The position numbers were made by a program, and so were the translations under genes. The notes under the pieces were generated by a model, which was not told where the DNA came from, searched no databases, and saw only the letters and a program-made list of their open reading frames with translations. From Thermoplasmatota archaeon (GTDB taxonomy: Archaea; Thermoplasmatota; Thermoplasmata; Thermoplasmatales; Thermoplasmataceae), in the NCBI GenBank assembly GCA_023379825.1, contig JAMCPQ010000005.1:1-64000 (forward strand): a stretch of 64,000 nucleotides of DNA. Reading direction: 5' to 3'. Shown here one piece after another: positions 52,086 through 61,138 of the stretch (position 1 is the first letter of the stretch; the number at the start of each line of letters is the position of its first letter).

Positions 52086-52802
52086 TCAAAGAACTGTGCC
52101 CCTTTTCTCCACTCTTGTAAGGAAATATCCCCAGTCTGATTCCTGGAGTTCCTCTCTTATCTCAGCTGATTCACTTCGCTCTATATCCTCAAGCGGGAAC
52201 TCCAAAAATTTACCAATTGCCCTGAGATAATAGCTTTTGCGGGCGGCACGTTCAAGCGCAGCAGCTCTCGTTACGACTTCTTCAATGCTTCTTCCAACCA
52301 TGAAAACCCCGTGACCTCTATGCAGCAGAACATCCTTACTTCCAAGAAGATCCGCCATCTCCTCACCCATCTTTTCTGTATTCACGAATAATGGCAGGCC
52401 TGAATATACGGCGATGCCCTCTGTGAAGAGAAATGAATCTCTTGAGGAAAACAACATGTCTTCCCCGGACATTCCAATCAGATTACTGTAGAATGCGTGC
52501 ATATGGAGTGCAGCTTTCAACTCCGGCCTTCGTCTGAACATGGCGGAGTAGAAGTAGAATTCGTGCATCGATTCGGGATATCTTCCCTCAATTACTTTTC
52601 CGTCGTAATCTATTGTTACTATATCAGAGGCTGTGCAGTCCGCAATGGATCTCTGATAATCATGCAGATGGCCGGGTATGAGAATCCTGTTGTCAGAAAT
52701 CTTGTAGACAACATGCCCTCTCCCAAGTTCTGTCAGGTTCTCATTAACGAGGATTCTGTTGGCCATTGCCAGCTTCTGTTTAAGGCCTTCATAATTTTCC
52801 AT
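52086..52802 (-). CDS. Class II aldolase/adducin family protein
   Basis: ALHMHAFYSNLIGMS, VLLHRGHGVFMVGRSIEEVVTRAAALERAAR. Confidence 0.88.
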   Translation of the reverse strand: MENYEGLKQKLAMANRILVNENLTELGRGHVVYKISDNRILIPGHLHDYQRSIADCTASDIVTIDYDGKVIEGRYPESMHEFYFYSAMFRRRPELKAALHMHAFYSNLIGMSGEDMLFSSRDSFLFTEGIAVYSGLPLFVNTEKMGEEMADLLGSKDVLLHRGHGVFMVGRSIEEVVTRAAALERAARKSYYLRAIGKFLEFPLEDIERSESAEIREELQESDWGYFLTRVEKRGTVL

Positions 52803-52896
52803 AATGTCAATAGGACTTTTGTTTTAATATAGTTTATCAATAGAATACCATTAGCGAATAAAAAGTAAATATAAATGCCAGCAATATTAACAAATC

Positions 52897-53571
52897 TCAA
52901 TGATTACTTCTATTCAGTATACCTGCTATCTCACTTGAAGAGAGGACATATGCATACTTCAGATCCAGATCGAAGAGTGTTACTTCATGAGATATTTTTG
53001 ATCTGTCCGCCACACATTCTTGAGGAATTGCCACAGTGTAGTTGTAGGAAAAAGCATCCAGTGCAGTTGCCCTGACACATCCAGAGGTAACCATTCCAGT
53101 AAGAACTATCCCTGTGACATGGAGATAATTCAGCATAGAGATCAGGGGAGTTCCAAAGAAAGCACTGGGTTTGGATTTTTCAATCACCGGTTCTCCCTTT
53201 AAAGGGGCAATTTCGCTGTAAATTGTGTTGTAATCCGTCCTCTGGTCAGCTGGAACAGGCTCACTCTTGTTGTTCCAGGTTCCACGATGAATTCTGTATA
53301 CATCCTGGTCAGAAGTCATGTCTCTTGTATAGATGACAGGCAGCTTTTTCCGCCTGAACAAATCAAGCATTTTTTTTATATTAGCTGAGCATGGAATTCC
53401 GGTTTTACTGAATCCTGTTCGGAACCTATCCATCACAAAGCCATTGGTCATGTCCACGATGAGCAGAGCTGGATTTTTTCCAAGATCCGGTTCTGCACTT
53501 CCATTAGGGCTTCTGTATTTTCCAAGCAGATTCTCTCTGTCCTCCAATGGGATAACATCCGGTATGTACAT
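52897..53571 (-). CDS. Isochorismatase-fold amidohydrolase (N-carbamoylsarcosine/maleamate amidase-like)
   Basis: ALLIVDMTNGFV (Asp), IEKSKPSAFFGTPL (Lys), LTGMVTSGCVRATALDAFSYNY (Cys). Confidence 0.9.
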   Translation of the reverse strand: MYIPDVIPLEDRENLLGKYRSPNGSAEPDLGKNPALLIVDMTNGFVMDRFRTGFSKTGIPCSANIKKMLDLFRRKKLPVIYTRDMTSDQDVYRIHRGTWNNKSEPVPADQRTDYNTIYSEIAPLKGEPVIEKSKPSAFFGTPLISMLNYLHVTGIVLTGMVTSGCVRATALDAFSYNYTVAIPQECVADRSKISHEVTLFDLDLKYAYVLSSSEIAGILNRSNH

Positions 53572-53641
53572 ATTAGCAGTAAATGTTAAAAATAGATAAA
53601 GAAATCCATTTTGCTTAACATTAAAAAATAGAATACGGTAA

Positions 53642-53989
53642 TTACTTAATTCTGTACCTTACCTCAAAGGTTCTGCACCCCTTCCTGGAAATCCATGGTC
53701 CGTGCGGCATTCCGGGCGGCCTACATGCATACATTCCTGCGGTGAAACTCTTTCCTAGGGTGGTATCAAAGAATTCACCTTCTATGATGTATACTTCTTC
53801 CCAGAAGTCATGTCTCTGGACACCATTCGGGGTTGTGTCAGTCCCGGGTTCGAATATAAGGATCCTGGTAGCCACTCCAGTCTCAGGGTCGCTGGAAAGA
53901 ATCCTTTCATTCAATCCCTTCACAGTTCCTGCGCATGGTGTTGCCTTAACGCTGTTCACATCAAAAAATTCCATCTCTTTTTTAGGCAT
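53642..53989 (-). CDS. Cupin-domain protein
   Basis: ILIFEPGTDTTPNGVQRHDFWEEVYIIEGEFFD ... PPGMPHGPWIS; start at MPKKEM. Confidence 0.8.
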   Translation of the reverse strand: MPKKEMEFFDVNSVKATPCAGTVKGLNERILSSDPETGVATRILIFEPGTDTTPNGVQRHDFWEEVYIIEGEFFDTTLGKSFTAGMYACRPPGMPHGPWISRKGCRTFEVRYRIK

Positions 53990-54029
53990 TCTATCTCTCC
54001 TCCATTTCAATTCTGGTTAAATGTTCATC

Positions 54030-55478
54030 CTATATGGAAGTGTGAAGATCGTATTCCTGCATGAATCTCTCAACATCAGCCATTGCAGAGTTATAGTCAA
54101 AGTTCCTGTAGGCGTACATTCTAGAGACGTAAGGAGCACCGGCATAGAACATCTCGTACTGCAGGTGCCTGCCTGCAAATTCAGAACCAATAATATCCCA
54201 TACCAGTCTGAAGAGTTTGATCCTTGAGACTGTATCAGCTGAGGATGATCCGACGTATCTCTCCATGTCCTCTCTTGTTTCCGGATTTTCTATTTCCATG
54301 AAGGTGGAAGGGAGCTGTAATACACCAGCCCCCGATAGCTCCTTAAGTATGCCTACAGCTCTGGGATATATCTCAGCCTGAAGACCCATTGGCCCGTAAA
54401 GATATCTGGGATTGGGCACAAATGCCCCGTATTCCCTCTTCGATCCGGATGCCTCAGATGCAATGCACATACCCTCAACCATAGATGATATGGAGGCAAG
54501 TTCACCGAGACGCTCCAGAACTCCCTGAATTCTGTCTGTTCCATTCATCTTTGCAACTTTTGCTGCCAGTCCTGCGATGAAACGCAGTTTAACTGCAAGC
54601 CTGATCTGTGCCTGGTTGTTTCCATAAATATGTGCTGGTGTCTCAAAGAACTGTGCCTGCAGTAGCTTAACATCCCTGAATACAAAAACGTCACTCCAGG
54701 GTATGAAAACATCATCAAAAACCACAATGGCATCGCTTTCATCAAACCTGGTGGACATTGGATAGTCAAAAACACTTGTTCTGTAAAAACCATACGGTGG
54801 CCTGCAATAAAGTTTCAAGCCTCTTGCACCTATCGGGACAACAAAGGATAGGGCGTAATTTTCATCCCCCTCCCCCAGTGGTGGTATACAACTCACGAAG
54901 AGTTCATCTGCCACCGCTGCACCTGTTCCAAGCATCTGAGACCCCCTGACCACTATCCCGTCCTGTCTCTCCTCAACCAGAGATACCTGGATATGTGAAT
55001 CAGGAAGTTCATGGGCTTTTTTTGATCTGTCAACCTGAGGAGGAATTATGGAGTAAGACAGATAAATATCACTGTCCACAAGTCTCCTGTAGTGCCTTAT
55101 GACGTTCTCACTGAATGGCTTTGCTCCTCTGTCAAAGACTGCTGGATTTGACGCAAAGCCTGCGAAAAAAGATCCAACATGGTCAGGGCTCCTTCCCACG
55201 AATCCCATGGACATTTCCGCCCATTTAGCTATGGCCTGATGCCTCTCGTTTAGACCGTTCAGGTCATGTGGAATCATAAAGGTCCTGTTGCCAGTTGTAC
55301 CCCATGGTGTTTTGAATTGCATCTGATTTTTTGGATCCGAAGAATAATCATACATCTTTTTCAGTGTATCTATTATCCCTTTGAAATAAGGGGATTTAGT
55401 GACATCTGTTACAACTTCACCATTGATGTATACCTTTCTATTTCCGAGGGAATTCTCATAATCAGATCCTGTTCTCAT
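54030..55478 (-). CDS. HpaB-family flavin-dependent monooxygenase (4-hydroxyphenylacetate 3-monooxygenase large-component-like)
   Basis: RKVYINGEVVTDVTKSPYFKGIIDTLKKMYDYSSDP, GRSPDHVGSFFAG, AIVVFDDVFIPWSDVFVF. Confidence 0.93.
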   Translation of the reverse strand: MRTGSDYENSLGNRKVYINGEVVTDVTKSPYFKGIIDTLKKMYDYSSDPKNQMQFKTPWGTTGNRTFMIPHDLNGLNERHQAIAKWAEMSMGFVGRSPDHVGSFFAGFASNPAVFDRGAKPFSENVIRHYRRLVDSDIYLSYSIIPPQVDRSKKAHELPDSHIQVSLVEERQDGIVVRGSQMLGTGAAVADELFVSCIPPLGEGDENYALSFVVPIGARGLKLYCRPPYGFYRTSVFDYPMSTRFDESDAIVVFDDVFIPWSDVFVFRDVKLLQAQFFETPAHIYGNNQAQIRLAVKLRFIAGLAAKVAKMNGTDRIQGVLERLGELASISSMVEGMCIASEASGSKREYGAFVPNPRYLYGPMGLQAEIYPRAVGILKELSGAGVLQLPSTFMEIENPETREDMERYVGSSSADTVSRIKLFRLVWDIIGSEFAGRHLQYEMFYAGAPYVSRMYAYRNFDYNSAMADVERFMQEYDLHTSI

Positions 55479-56155
55479 TTATCCTCAACCTCGATCCTGT
55501 ACTCCAGATTTACGGAAAAGTTGGAATTATCATGGAACATTGAACCTCTAAAGCCTTCAGAAAATATGAATTTCCCACCTTCAATAGGAACCGTTCCTAG
55601 AAACATAACCAGATTTCGCGGAATTCCCCCATTCTCCTCCTGCAACATAGCGGCAAGTTTCAGAGGCTGAATCAGATCTGTTACCTTTCCCTTCTGGTAT
55701 TGTTTCCAGGCACCACTGCGAAATGTTTCTGATTTGAGTGAAATCTTCTCCCATTCCTTAACAGCATCTTCAAGAGGGAATGCAACATCCGCGATTGGTT
55801 TAGGGCAGGAAGCTTTACTTTCTGCTATGCTCCTTCGCTCAATGTCTCTGTCCGTATGGTCGCTTCCAAGTGTAATATAATAAGAACCTTCTGATATGAG
55901 AAGAACAGGTTCAATTTCGCCTGATGTCATCTTTCCTCTTACTTTGATGATTTTATCCTGCGAAGCTAGTTCAGGTGGAACTCTGTAGAAAGAGGGGACC
56001 TTTTTCGGAACCTCAATTCCCTGGTCCCTCAACTCCTGAAGATGTTTTTCCACATTTTCTCTGTTTGAACCGGTGAATCCTGCAATAAAGAGGTCATAGT
56101 CATTGACAAAAATTGTTTCATTCAGACCGGGGACTTTGAATTTCAGTCTCTTCAT
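55475..56155 (-). CDS. DUF2848-family protein
   Basis: LFIAGFTGSNRENVEKHLQEL, VPSFYRVPPELASQ, YITLGSDHTDRDIE, SKASCPKPIADVAFPL; 4-bp overlap with HpaB gene. Confidence 0.75.
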   Translation of the reverse strand: MKRLKFKVPGLNETIFVNDYDLFIAGFTGSNRENVEKHLQELRDQGIEVPKKVPSFYRVPPELASQDKIIKVRGKMTSGEIEPVLLISEGSYYITLGSDHTDRDIERRSIAESKASCPKPIADVAFPLEDAVKEWEKISLKSETFRSGAWKQYQKGKVTDLIQPLKLAAMLQEENGGIPRNLVMFLGTVPIEGGKFIFSEGFRGSMFHDNSNFSVNLEYRIEVEDK

Positions 56156-56159
56156 ATTA

Positions 56160-56645
56160 TCACTTCCCTGTTGTTTCGAATTTTCTCCTGTAATATACCA
56201 TTGAAGTGTTCTGATTGTGTATGATGCCTGCTGTCACCCTGCCGATTATCATGGCATGATCTGCAATGTCCTCCTCCATATAGAGGTCACATTCAATTCT
56301 GCCAATGGAATCTTTGAGATAGGCTATGCCATCTGAAGTAACACCGCGACTGAACTTCAGAAATTTATCTTCGTCTCCATCTCTGGAAAAACCTACTGCT
56401 GCATCTTCCTGATTTCCACTGAGCAGGCTGACAACAAATTTCCTGCTCTTGCCTATTGCATCAAGGGTCCGGCTGCCCTTTATTATGAAAACTGCCACCA
56501 GGGGAGGATTCATGGATACAGTGGTAAATGAGTTCATGGTTGCACCGTAATCCCTGCCATTCAGTGATGTTGAGACGACTGTGACTCCTGTTGGATATCT
56601 CCTCAGCAATTCCCTGTATTCGTCCCCGGAAAATGATTCGCTCAT
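56160..56645 (-). CDS. HpaC-like flavin reductase (small component)
   Basis: RYPTGVTVVSTSLNGRDYGATMNSFTTVSMNPPLVAVFI. Confidence 0.9.
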   Translation of the reverse strand: MSESFSGDEYRELLRRYPTGVTVVSTSLNGRDYGATMNSFTTVSMNPPLVAVFIIKGSRTLDAIGKSRKFVVSLLSGNQEDAAVGFSRDGDEDKFLKFSRGVTSDGIAYLKDSIGRIECDLYMEEDIADHAMIIGRVTAGIIHNQNTSMVYYRRKFETTGK

Positions 56646-56907
56646 AATGGAGAAATACGGCTCTCTATAAATGTTTTCTTTTTCAATTCAAATGATAGTA
56701 TGAATTGGCTTTGTATATCTTATTACCAAATTCAGATTAATAAATAAAGACCTAATGCCTTAGAAGATAAATAAATTTCACAATGCATTTAGAGATCCCG
56801 TCAGAATAGTGGGAATCTATTATTTTTCAATAAAATGACTATTTTTCAGAAATTTCGTTTTTTTAATCATAAAACATGATTTTTATACCAATTTACAATT
56901 TTGATGC

Positions 56908-57480
56908 ATGAACAGAATAAACGATGCTGTTTCCCTGATAGTGGAAAATAATCCGATCCATGCATTGATGGTAAGAAGTGGGGTATGCAACAGCACCAGT
57001 CTTGCCAGAAGAATCAAACCAAGTGTTGATGCAATGCTTGGAAAAGATGTGAAACTGAATTCTATTGTGAAGGCGATCTCAGGCCTGAAGCCGGACGAGG
57101 GCTGGGACAGACAGCTTGAATTTCTAAGGAGTTCAAATCTCACCCTTGAATATAGGCATTCAGAGAGAGAGGGAAATGTTGAAAGCCTGAAACTGGATAA
57201 TTTTGTTCTAGCATACCGGGATATGGGGCACATCAGAATAGTGGAAAGGGATGTGGACCATGGGAATCTGGCATGTATAAGGATCAGGCTCCCTGAAAAC
57301 GCATCAGGTGCACCGGGCCTTTCCCTGTTCATTGTGCAGTATCTCATGATTCAGAGGCATCCTGTGGAGAGAATTTACAGGCTTGGAAGAGAGATCATGC
57401 TTATTTGCAGTACGGAAGAGGCAGAGGTCATTCTGAAGCATCTGAGCAGGCTTATGTTCAGCAAAGAACCGGGCAGCTGA
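56908..57480 (+). CDS. Conserved archaeal-type hypothetical, candidate regulator (HTH plus ACT-like architecture suspected)
   Basis: 190 aa; N-terminal NDAVSLIVENNPIHALMVRSGVCNSTSLARRIKPSVDAMLGKDVKLNSIVKAISGL; TATA-like tract ~25 nt before ATG (leaderless-like). Confidence 0.5.
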   Translation: MNRINDAVSLIVENNPIHALMVRSGVCNSTSLARRIKPSVDAMLGKDVKLNSIVKAISGLKPDEGWDRQLEFLRSSNLTLEYRHSEREGNVESLKLDNFVLAYRDMGHIRIVERDVDHGNLACIRIRLPENASGAPGLSLFIVQYLMIQRHPVERIYRLGREIMLICSTEEAEVILKHLSRLMFSKEPGS

Positions 57481-57482
57481 AA

Positions 57483-57502
57483 TAAAGGTAAATTGACCTT
57501 TA
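57483..57502. promoter_or_regulatory. Near-perfect 20-bp palindrome TAAAGGTAAATTGACCTTTA
   Basis: 9 of 10 base pairs symmetric; between candidate regulator gene and UbiD paralog 3. Confidence 0.55.
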
Positions 57503-57585
57503 GATATTTCAGGTAAATCATTTAAACCACTTCAACCAATGGATAGAATAAAAAAAACTAAATATCTTGGTTTTCTTAATAAAAA

Positions 57586-59187
57586 ATGGAACATTATTAC
57601 AGAGACCTCAGAGAATACCTTTCAGTTCTGAAGGAAAATGATCTCCTGTACGAGATTGACCGGCCTGTGAAGAAGGAGACGGAGCTAACGGCCATCTCAA
57701 GGTTGCAGTACAGGGGAATGCCGGAGGACAAAAGGAAGGGTTTTATATTCAACAATGTTGAAAGTGTGAGCGGAAGAAAGTATGACATCCCTGTTGCGAC
57801 AGGCATTTATGCCTCCTCCCTCAGGATGTATGCCCTGGGTGTAAAGGCAGAACCCACAAGAGAGTCCATTGTTGGCAAATGGGAGAAGGCACAGCTGAGC
57901 CCTGTGAAAACCAGAATGGTTGAAAGTGCCAGGGTGCAGGACATTGTGATCAAAGGTGACGACCTCGATAAAGATGGAAAGGGGTTGGACTCTCTGCCAA
58001 TACCTGTGGAGCTACCTGGATTCAGCGGCCAGATCAGGACATCAACCCAGATCATTACCAGAGACCCTGAAACTGGTATAAGGAACGTTGGAAATTACTC
58101 GGCTCATCTCTTCGGCAAGAGAAAAATGATGTGGGAAATAAACAGAGGAAACCAGGGCATAATTCACTGGAACAAGTGGAAGAAACTTGGAAAACCAATG
58201 CCTGCTGCAATAGTTGTTGGTGGCCCTCCGTCATATTTCTTTGTGGGAGCAGCTAAAATTCCGTACGGTGTGGACGAGTTTGACATTGCCGGAGGATTCG
58301 CAGGGGAACCCGTGGATATGGTCAAGTGCAAAACAGTGGACATGGAGGCTCCGGCCAATGCAGATATCATAATAGAGGGTCTCATATCCACGGAATACAT
58401 GGAACCGGGAAATGCCTTTGGCGAATACACCGGTTATATGGCAACTGACGTATGGTTGAGGCCGGTTATAGACGTTACAGCAGTAACCATGAGAAAGGAT
58501 CCTGTATTTGTACACATAATGAGCCAGTTTCCCCCAAGTGAAAGCAGCAAGGTCAGGCAGGTTTCTTCTGAAAATGTGTACCTGAAATTCCTGAAATATG
58601 ATGCAAAAGTCCCCGGCATAATAGATGTAGCATGGCATGAAATGAGTCAGGCTCAGTGGTGTGTTATAAAGATAAAGAAACAGAACAAGTCCCACCCATG
58701 GCAGGTTCTCAATATGGCAGCAGCTTACGATCTTAGATGGGGGAAGTTCTTCATAGTTGTGGATGACGACATTGACATCAGATCAATGGATGCTGTGATA
58801 TGGGCACTTGGCTGGAGAGTACAGCCCGCCAGAGATGTCAGGATATTCAGTGGAAAGATGCCGGGTCTTGATCCATCAGCATACAGTCCGGGAGCAAGCC
58901 ATGAAGAGAAAGAATTTCCAGGAGGAGTGGGCAGTTCAGGAATACTGATTGATGCAACAATCAAATATCCCTATCCTCCAACATCACTTCCCAGAAAAGA
59001 ATACATGGAGAATGCGCTCAAAATTTGGAAGGAGCTGAAATTGCCTGAACTGAATCTGGTGGAGCCGTGGTACGGCTATGAACTTGGTTACTGGCCGGAT
59101 GAATTCAGAAAAGACGCAGAGGATATAGTCAGTGGCAATGTATACAAAATAGGTGAGCGCCTGGGCAAACTCCGTCAGAAAGTTTAA
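57586..59187 (+). CDS. UbiD-family decarboxylase (paralog 3, non-canonical triad)
   Basis: NVGNYSAHLFGKRKMMWE, EPGNAFGEYTGY, VDDDIDIRSMDAVIWAL, C-terminal TSLPRKEYMENALKIWKELKLPE. Confidence 0.9.
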   Translation: MEHYYRDLREYLSVLKENDLLYEIDRPVKKETELTAISRLQYRGMPEDKRKGFIFNNVESVSGRKYDIPVATGIYASSLRMYALGVKAEPTRESIVGKWEKAQLSPVKTRMVESARVQDIVIKGDDLDKDGKGLDSLPIPVELPGFSGQIRTSTQIITRDPETGIRNVGNYSAHLFGKRKMMWEINRGNQGIIHWNKWKKLGKPMPAAIVVGGPPSYFFVGAAKIPYGVDEFDIAGGFAGEPVDMVKCKTVDMEAPANADIIIEGLISTEYMEPGNAFGEYTGYMATDVWLRPVIDVTAVTMRKDPVFVHIMSQFPPSESSKVRQVSSENVYLKFLKYDAKVPGIIDVAWHEMSQAQWCVIKIKKQNKSHPWQVLNMAAAYDLRWGKFFIVVDDDIDIRSMDAVIWALGWRVQPARDVRIFSGKMPGLDPSAYSPGASHEEKEFPGGVGSSGILIDATIKYPYPPTSLPRKEYMENALKIWKELKLPELNLVEPWYGYELGYWPDEFRKDAEDIVSGNVYKIGERLGKLRQKV

Positions 59188-59204
59188 CCTGTTAGAAACA
59201 TTGA

Positions 59205-59696
59205 GTGGCAATGTCTGAATATCTGGGAAAGAAGATTCCGGAGAATATTCTTTCCATAATTTCTCCGGACAAAGAAGATCGCCTTAACAGTGCTGTTTTC
59301 CTGATAACTGTGGACACAGACGGATCTCCGAGGTCTGCATTGCTGTCTCCCTATCAGATATGTTCTGTTTCAGAAGGGGAATTTTTCTTCACAGTTTATA
59401 AAGGCTCTCACACTTCAATGAACCTTGAAGAGAATGGGAAGTCCCTTTTTATTTTCCAGATTGAGGGTGGTGTCACATATGTCCGGTGCATTTCGGAAGT
59501 GATGCCTCAGGAGAGTATAAAAAACTATTTTTCTGATGAAATTCTCTTTCTGGCTTCAGATCTGGAGGTCTCAAGAGACTTTTCTGAAAAGGCAAGAATC
59601 ACATCAGTAACATCATTCGACCAGTCCAGTGTGCAGAAAAACTACACCGAAACATTCAGGCAGATAAGGAATGTGGCAAAAAGCTGGAAGAGCTAG
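59205..59696 (+). CDS. Pyridoxamine 5'-phosphate oxidase-like FMN-binding split-barrel protein
   Basis: LITVDTDGSPRSALLSPYQICSVSEGEFFFTVYKGSHTSMNLEENGKSLFIFQ. Confidence 0.65.
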   Translation: MAMSEYLGKKIPENILSIISPDKEDRLNSAVFLITVDTDGSPRSALLSPYQICSVSEGEFFFTVYKGSHTSMNLEENGKSLFIFQIEGGVTYVRCISEVMPQESIKNYFSDEILFLASDLEVSRDFSEKARITSVTSFDQSSVQKNYTETFRQIRNVAKSWKS

Positions 59697-60256
59697 TCCA
59701 CACCCCACTCTAGCCTGTGTTTTGTATCAATCCCCAGCATTCCAAGCACTCTTCCTGCAGTGAGGTCGACCATCCTGGAAAAATCATTAAGCTCAAAGTA
59801 AAGTGGGGGAAGTGGGGGCATTATTATTCCTCCTGCCTCGGTAACCTGAAGCATATTTCTTATGTGTATGAGGTTCAGAGGGGTCTCTCTCGTGAGCAGA
59901 ACCAGCCTTCTCCTCTCTTTCAGGTGCACAGAAGCTGCCCTTGACACCAGATTATTCTCAAATCCGGTAGCAATGCTTGACAGAGTTTTCATTGAACACG
60001 GTGCAACTATCATTCCTGAGGTTTCAAAGGAACCGCTTGCAATTGGAGCTTCAAAATCGTATTCGCCATATGATCGGGTGGCAAGAGATTCAAGTTCAGA
60101 CGGTTTCAGTTTTGTCTCAATTCTAAGGGTTGCTTCTGCACCGGAGGAAACTACAAGATGGGTCTCAATATCAGGAATCTCTCTGCATATCTGCAGCAAC
60201 CTCACTCCATATACTGCCCCGGTTGAGCCGGTAACAGCTATAACAATTCTTCTCAT
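59693..60256 (-). CDS. ubiX: UbiX-family flavin prenyltransferase
   Basis: IVIAVTGSTGAVYGVRLLQI, MIVAPCSMKTLSSIATGFENNLVSRAASVHLKERRRLVLLTRETPLNLIHIRNML, MPPLPPLYFEL. Confidence 0.95.
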   Translation of the reverse strand: MRRIVIAVTGSTGAVYGVRLLQICREIPDIETHLVVSSGAEATLRIETKLKPSELESLATRSYGEYDFEAPIASGSFETSGMIVAPCSMKTLSSIATGFENNLVSRAASVHLKERRRLVLLTRETPLNLIHIRNMLQVTEAGGIIMPPLPPLYFELNDFSRMVDLTAGRVLGMLGIDTKHRLEWGVD

Positions 60257-60316
60257 CGGATCACTTTATTCAACTACCGCTGCAATTGCGTTAAGGTAAT
60301 TAATTATTTTCGGAAT

Positions 60317-61138
60317 TTGCTCCACGAATGGAAACTCAAAAGTAGATATTGGAAATATTCCATTATGGAAACGGGTAATTATACTACAGTGAACGGAATT
60401 AAACTCTATTACGAGAGAAGCGGATCAGGAACTCCTGTTATTTTTCTTCATACGGCAGGCACTGATGGACGGGTGTGGAAGGAATTTGTATCTTTGCTTC
60501 CAGAAGGTATAACAGCAATTGTGCCGGACCTTCCAGGTCATGGTAAATCATGGCCATGGAAGCAGTGGAGAAAGAAGAGAGTGGATGTAAGGTTCTACTC
60601 TCTCTCAATTCTTGAAATGATGGATCAGATTGGAATTGACAGAGCCATACTTGTTGGCTGCTCAATAGGAGCTGACATAGTTCTTGACATCTGTTCCATG
60701 CATCCGGAGAGAGTTATACGTGCCCTGGTGATGGAGGGTGCCGCAAGGACAGAAACATTTGAGGTTGAAACCATAATGAAAACCGAAACTGGAAATGTTG
60801 AAAGAGCCTTTGATTTCTGCGGCTCACTTTCCCATAAAAACAGCATAGAAAACCTGATCTGGATCAGAAGCTCCAATAACAGGGATATTTATATCAACGA
60901 CCTCCTGGCATGGAATTCATTTGACATTTCACACGATATTGACGGCTGCAAAACTGAAATATATCTCCTGAGAGGCTCTGAGGATCCTGTTGTCACAGAG
61001 GATATGCTGATTGCCACTTCCAAATACCTGCCAAACAGCCATATGATCACTATGGAAGGACTGGGACACTATCCGATGCTGGAACGCCCTGACTTATGCT
61101 TGAAAAATATTCAGGGTCTGCTTGAAAAGCAGGCCTAA
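60317..61138 (+). CDS. Alpha/beta-fold hydrolase
   Basis: VIFLHTAGTDGRVWKEF, VPDLPGHGKSW, LVGCSIGADIVLDI nucleophile elbow, GLGHYPMLERPD; start may be 60365. Confidence 0.88.
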   Translation: MLHEWKLKSRYWKYSIMETGNYTTVNGIKLYYERSGSGTPVIFLHTAGTDGRVWKEFVSLLPEGITAIVPDLPGHGKSWPWKQWRKKRVDVRFYSLSILEMMDQIGIDRAILVGCSIGADIVLDICSMHPERVIRALVMEGAARTETFEVETIMKTETGNVERAFDFCGSLSHKNSIENLIWIRSSNNRDIYINDLLAWNSFDISHDIDGCKTEIYLLRGSEDPVVTEDMLIATSKYLPNSHMITMEGLGHYPMLERPDLCLKNIQGLLEKQA

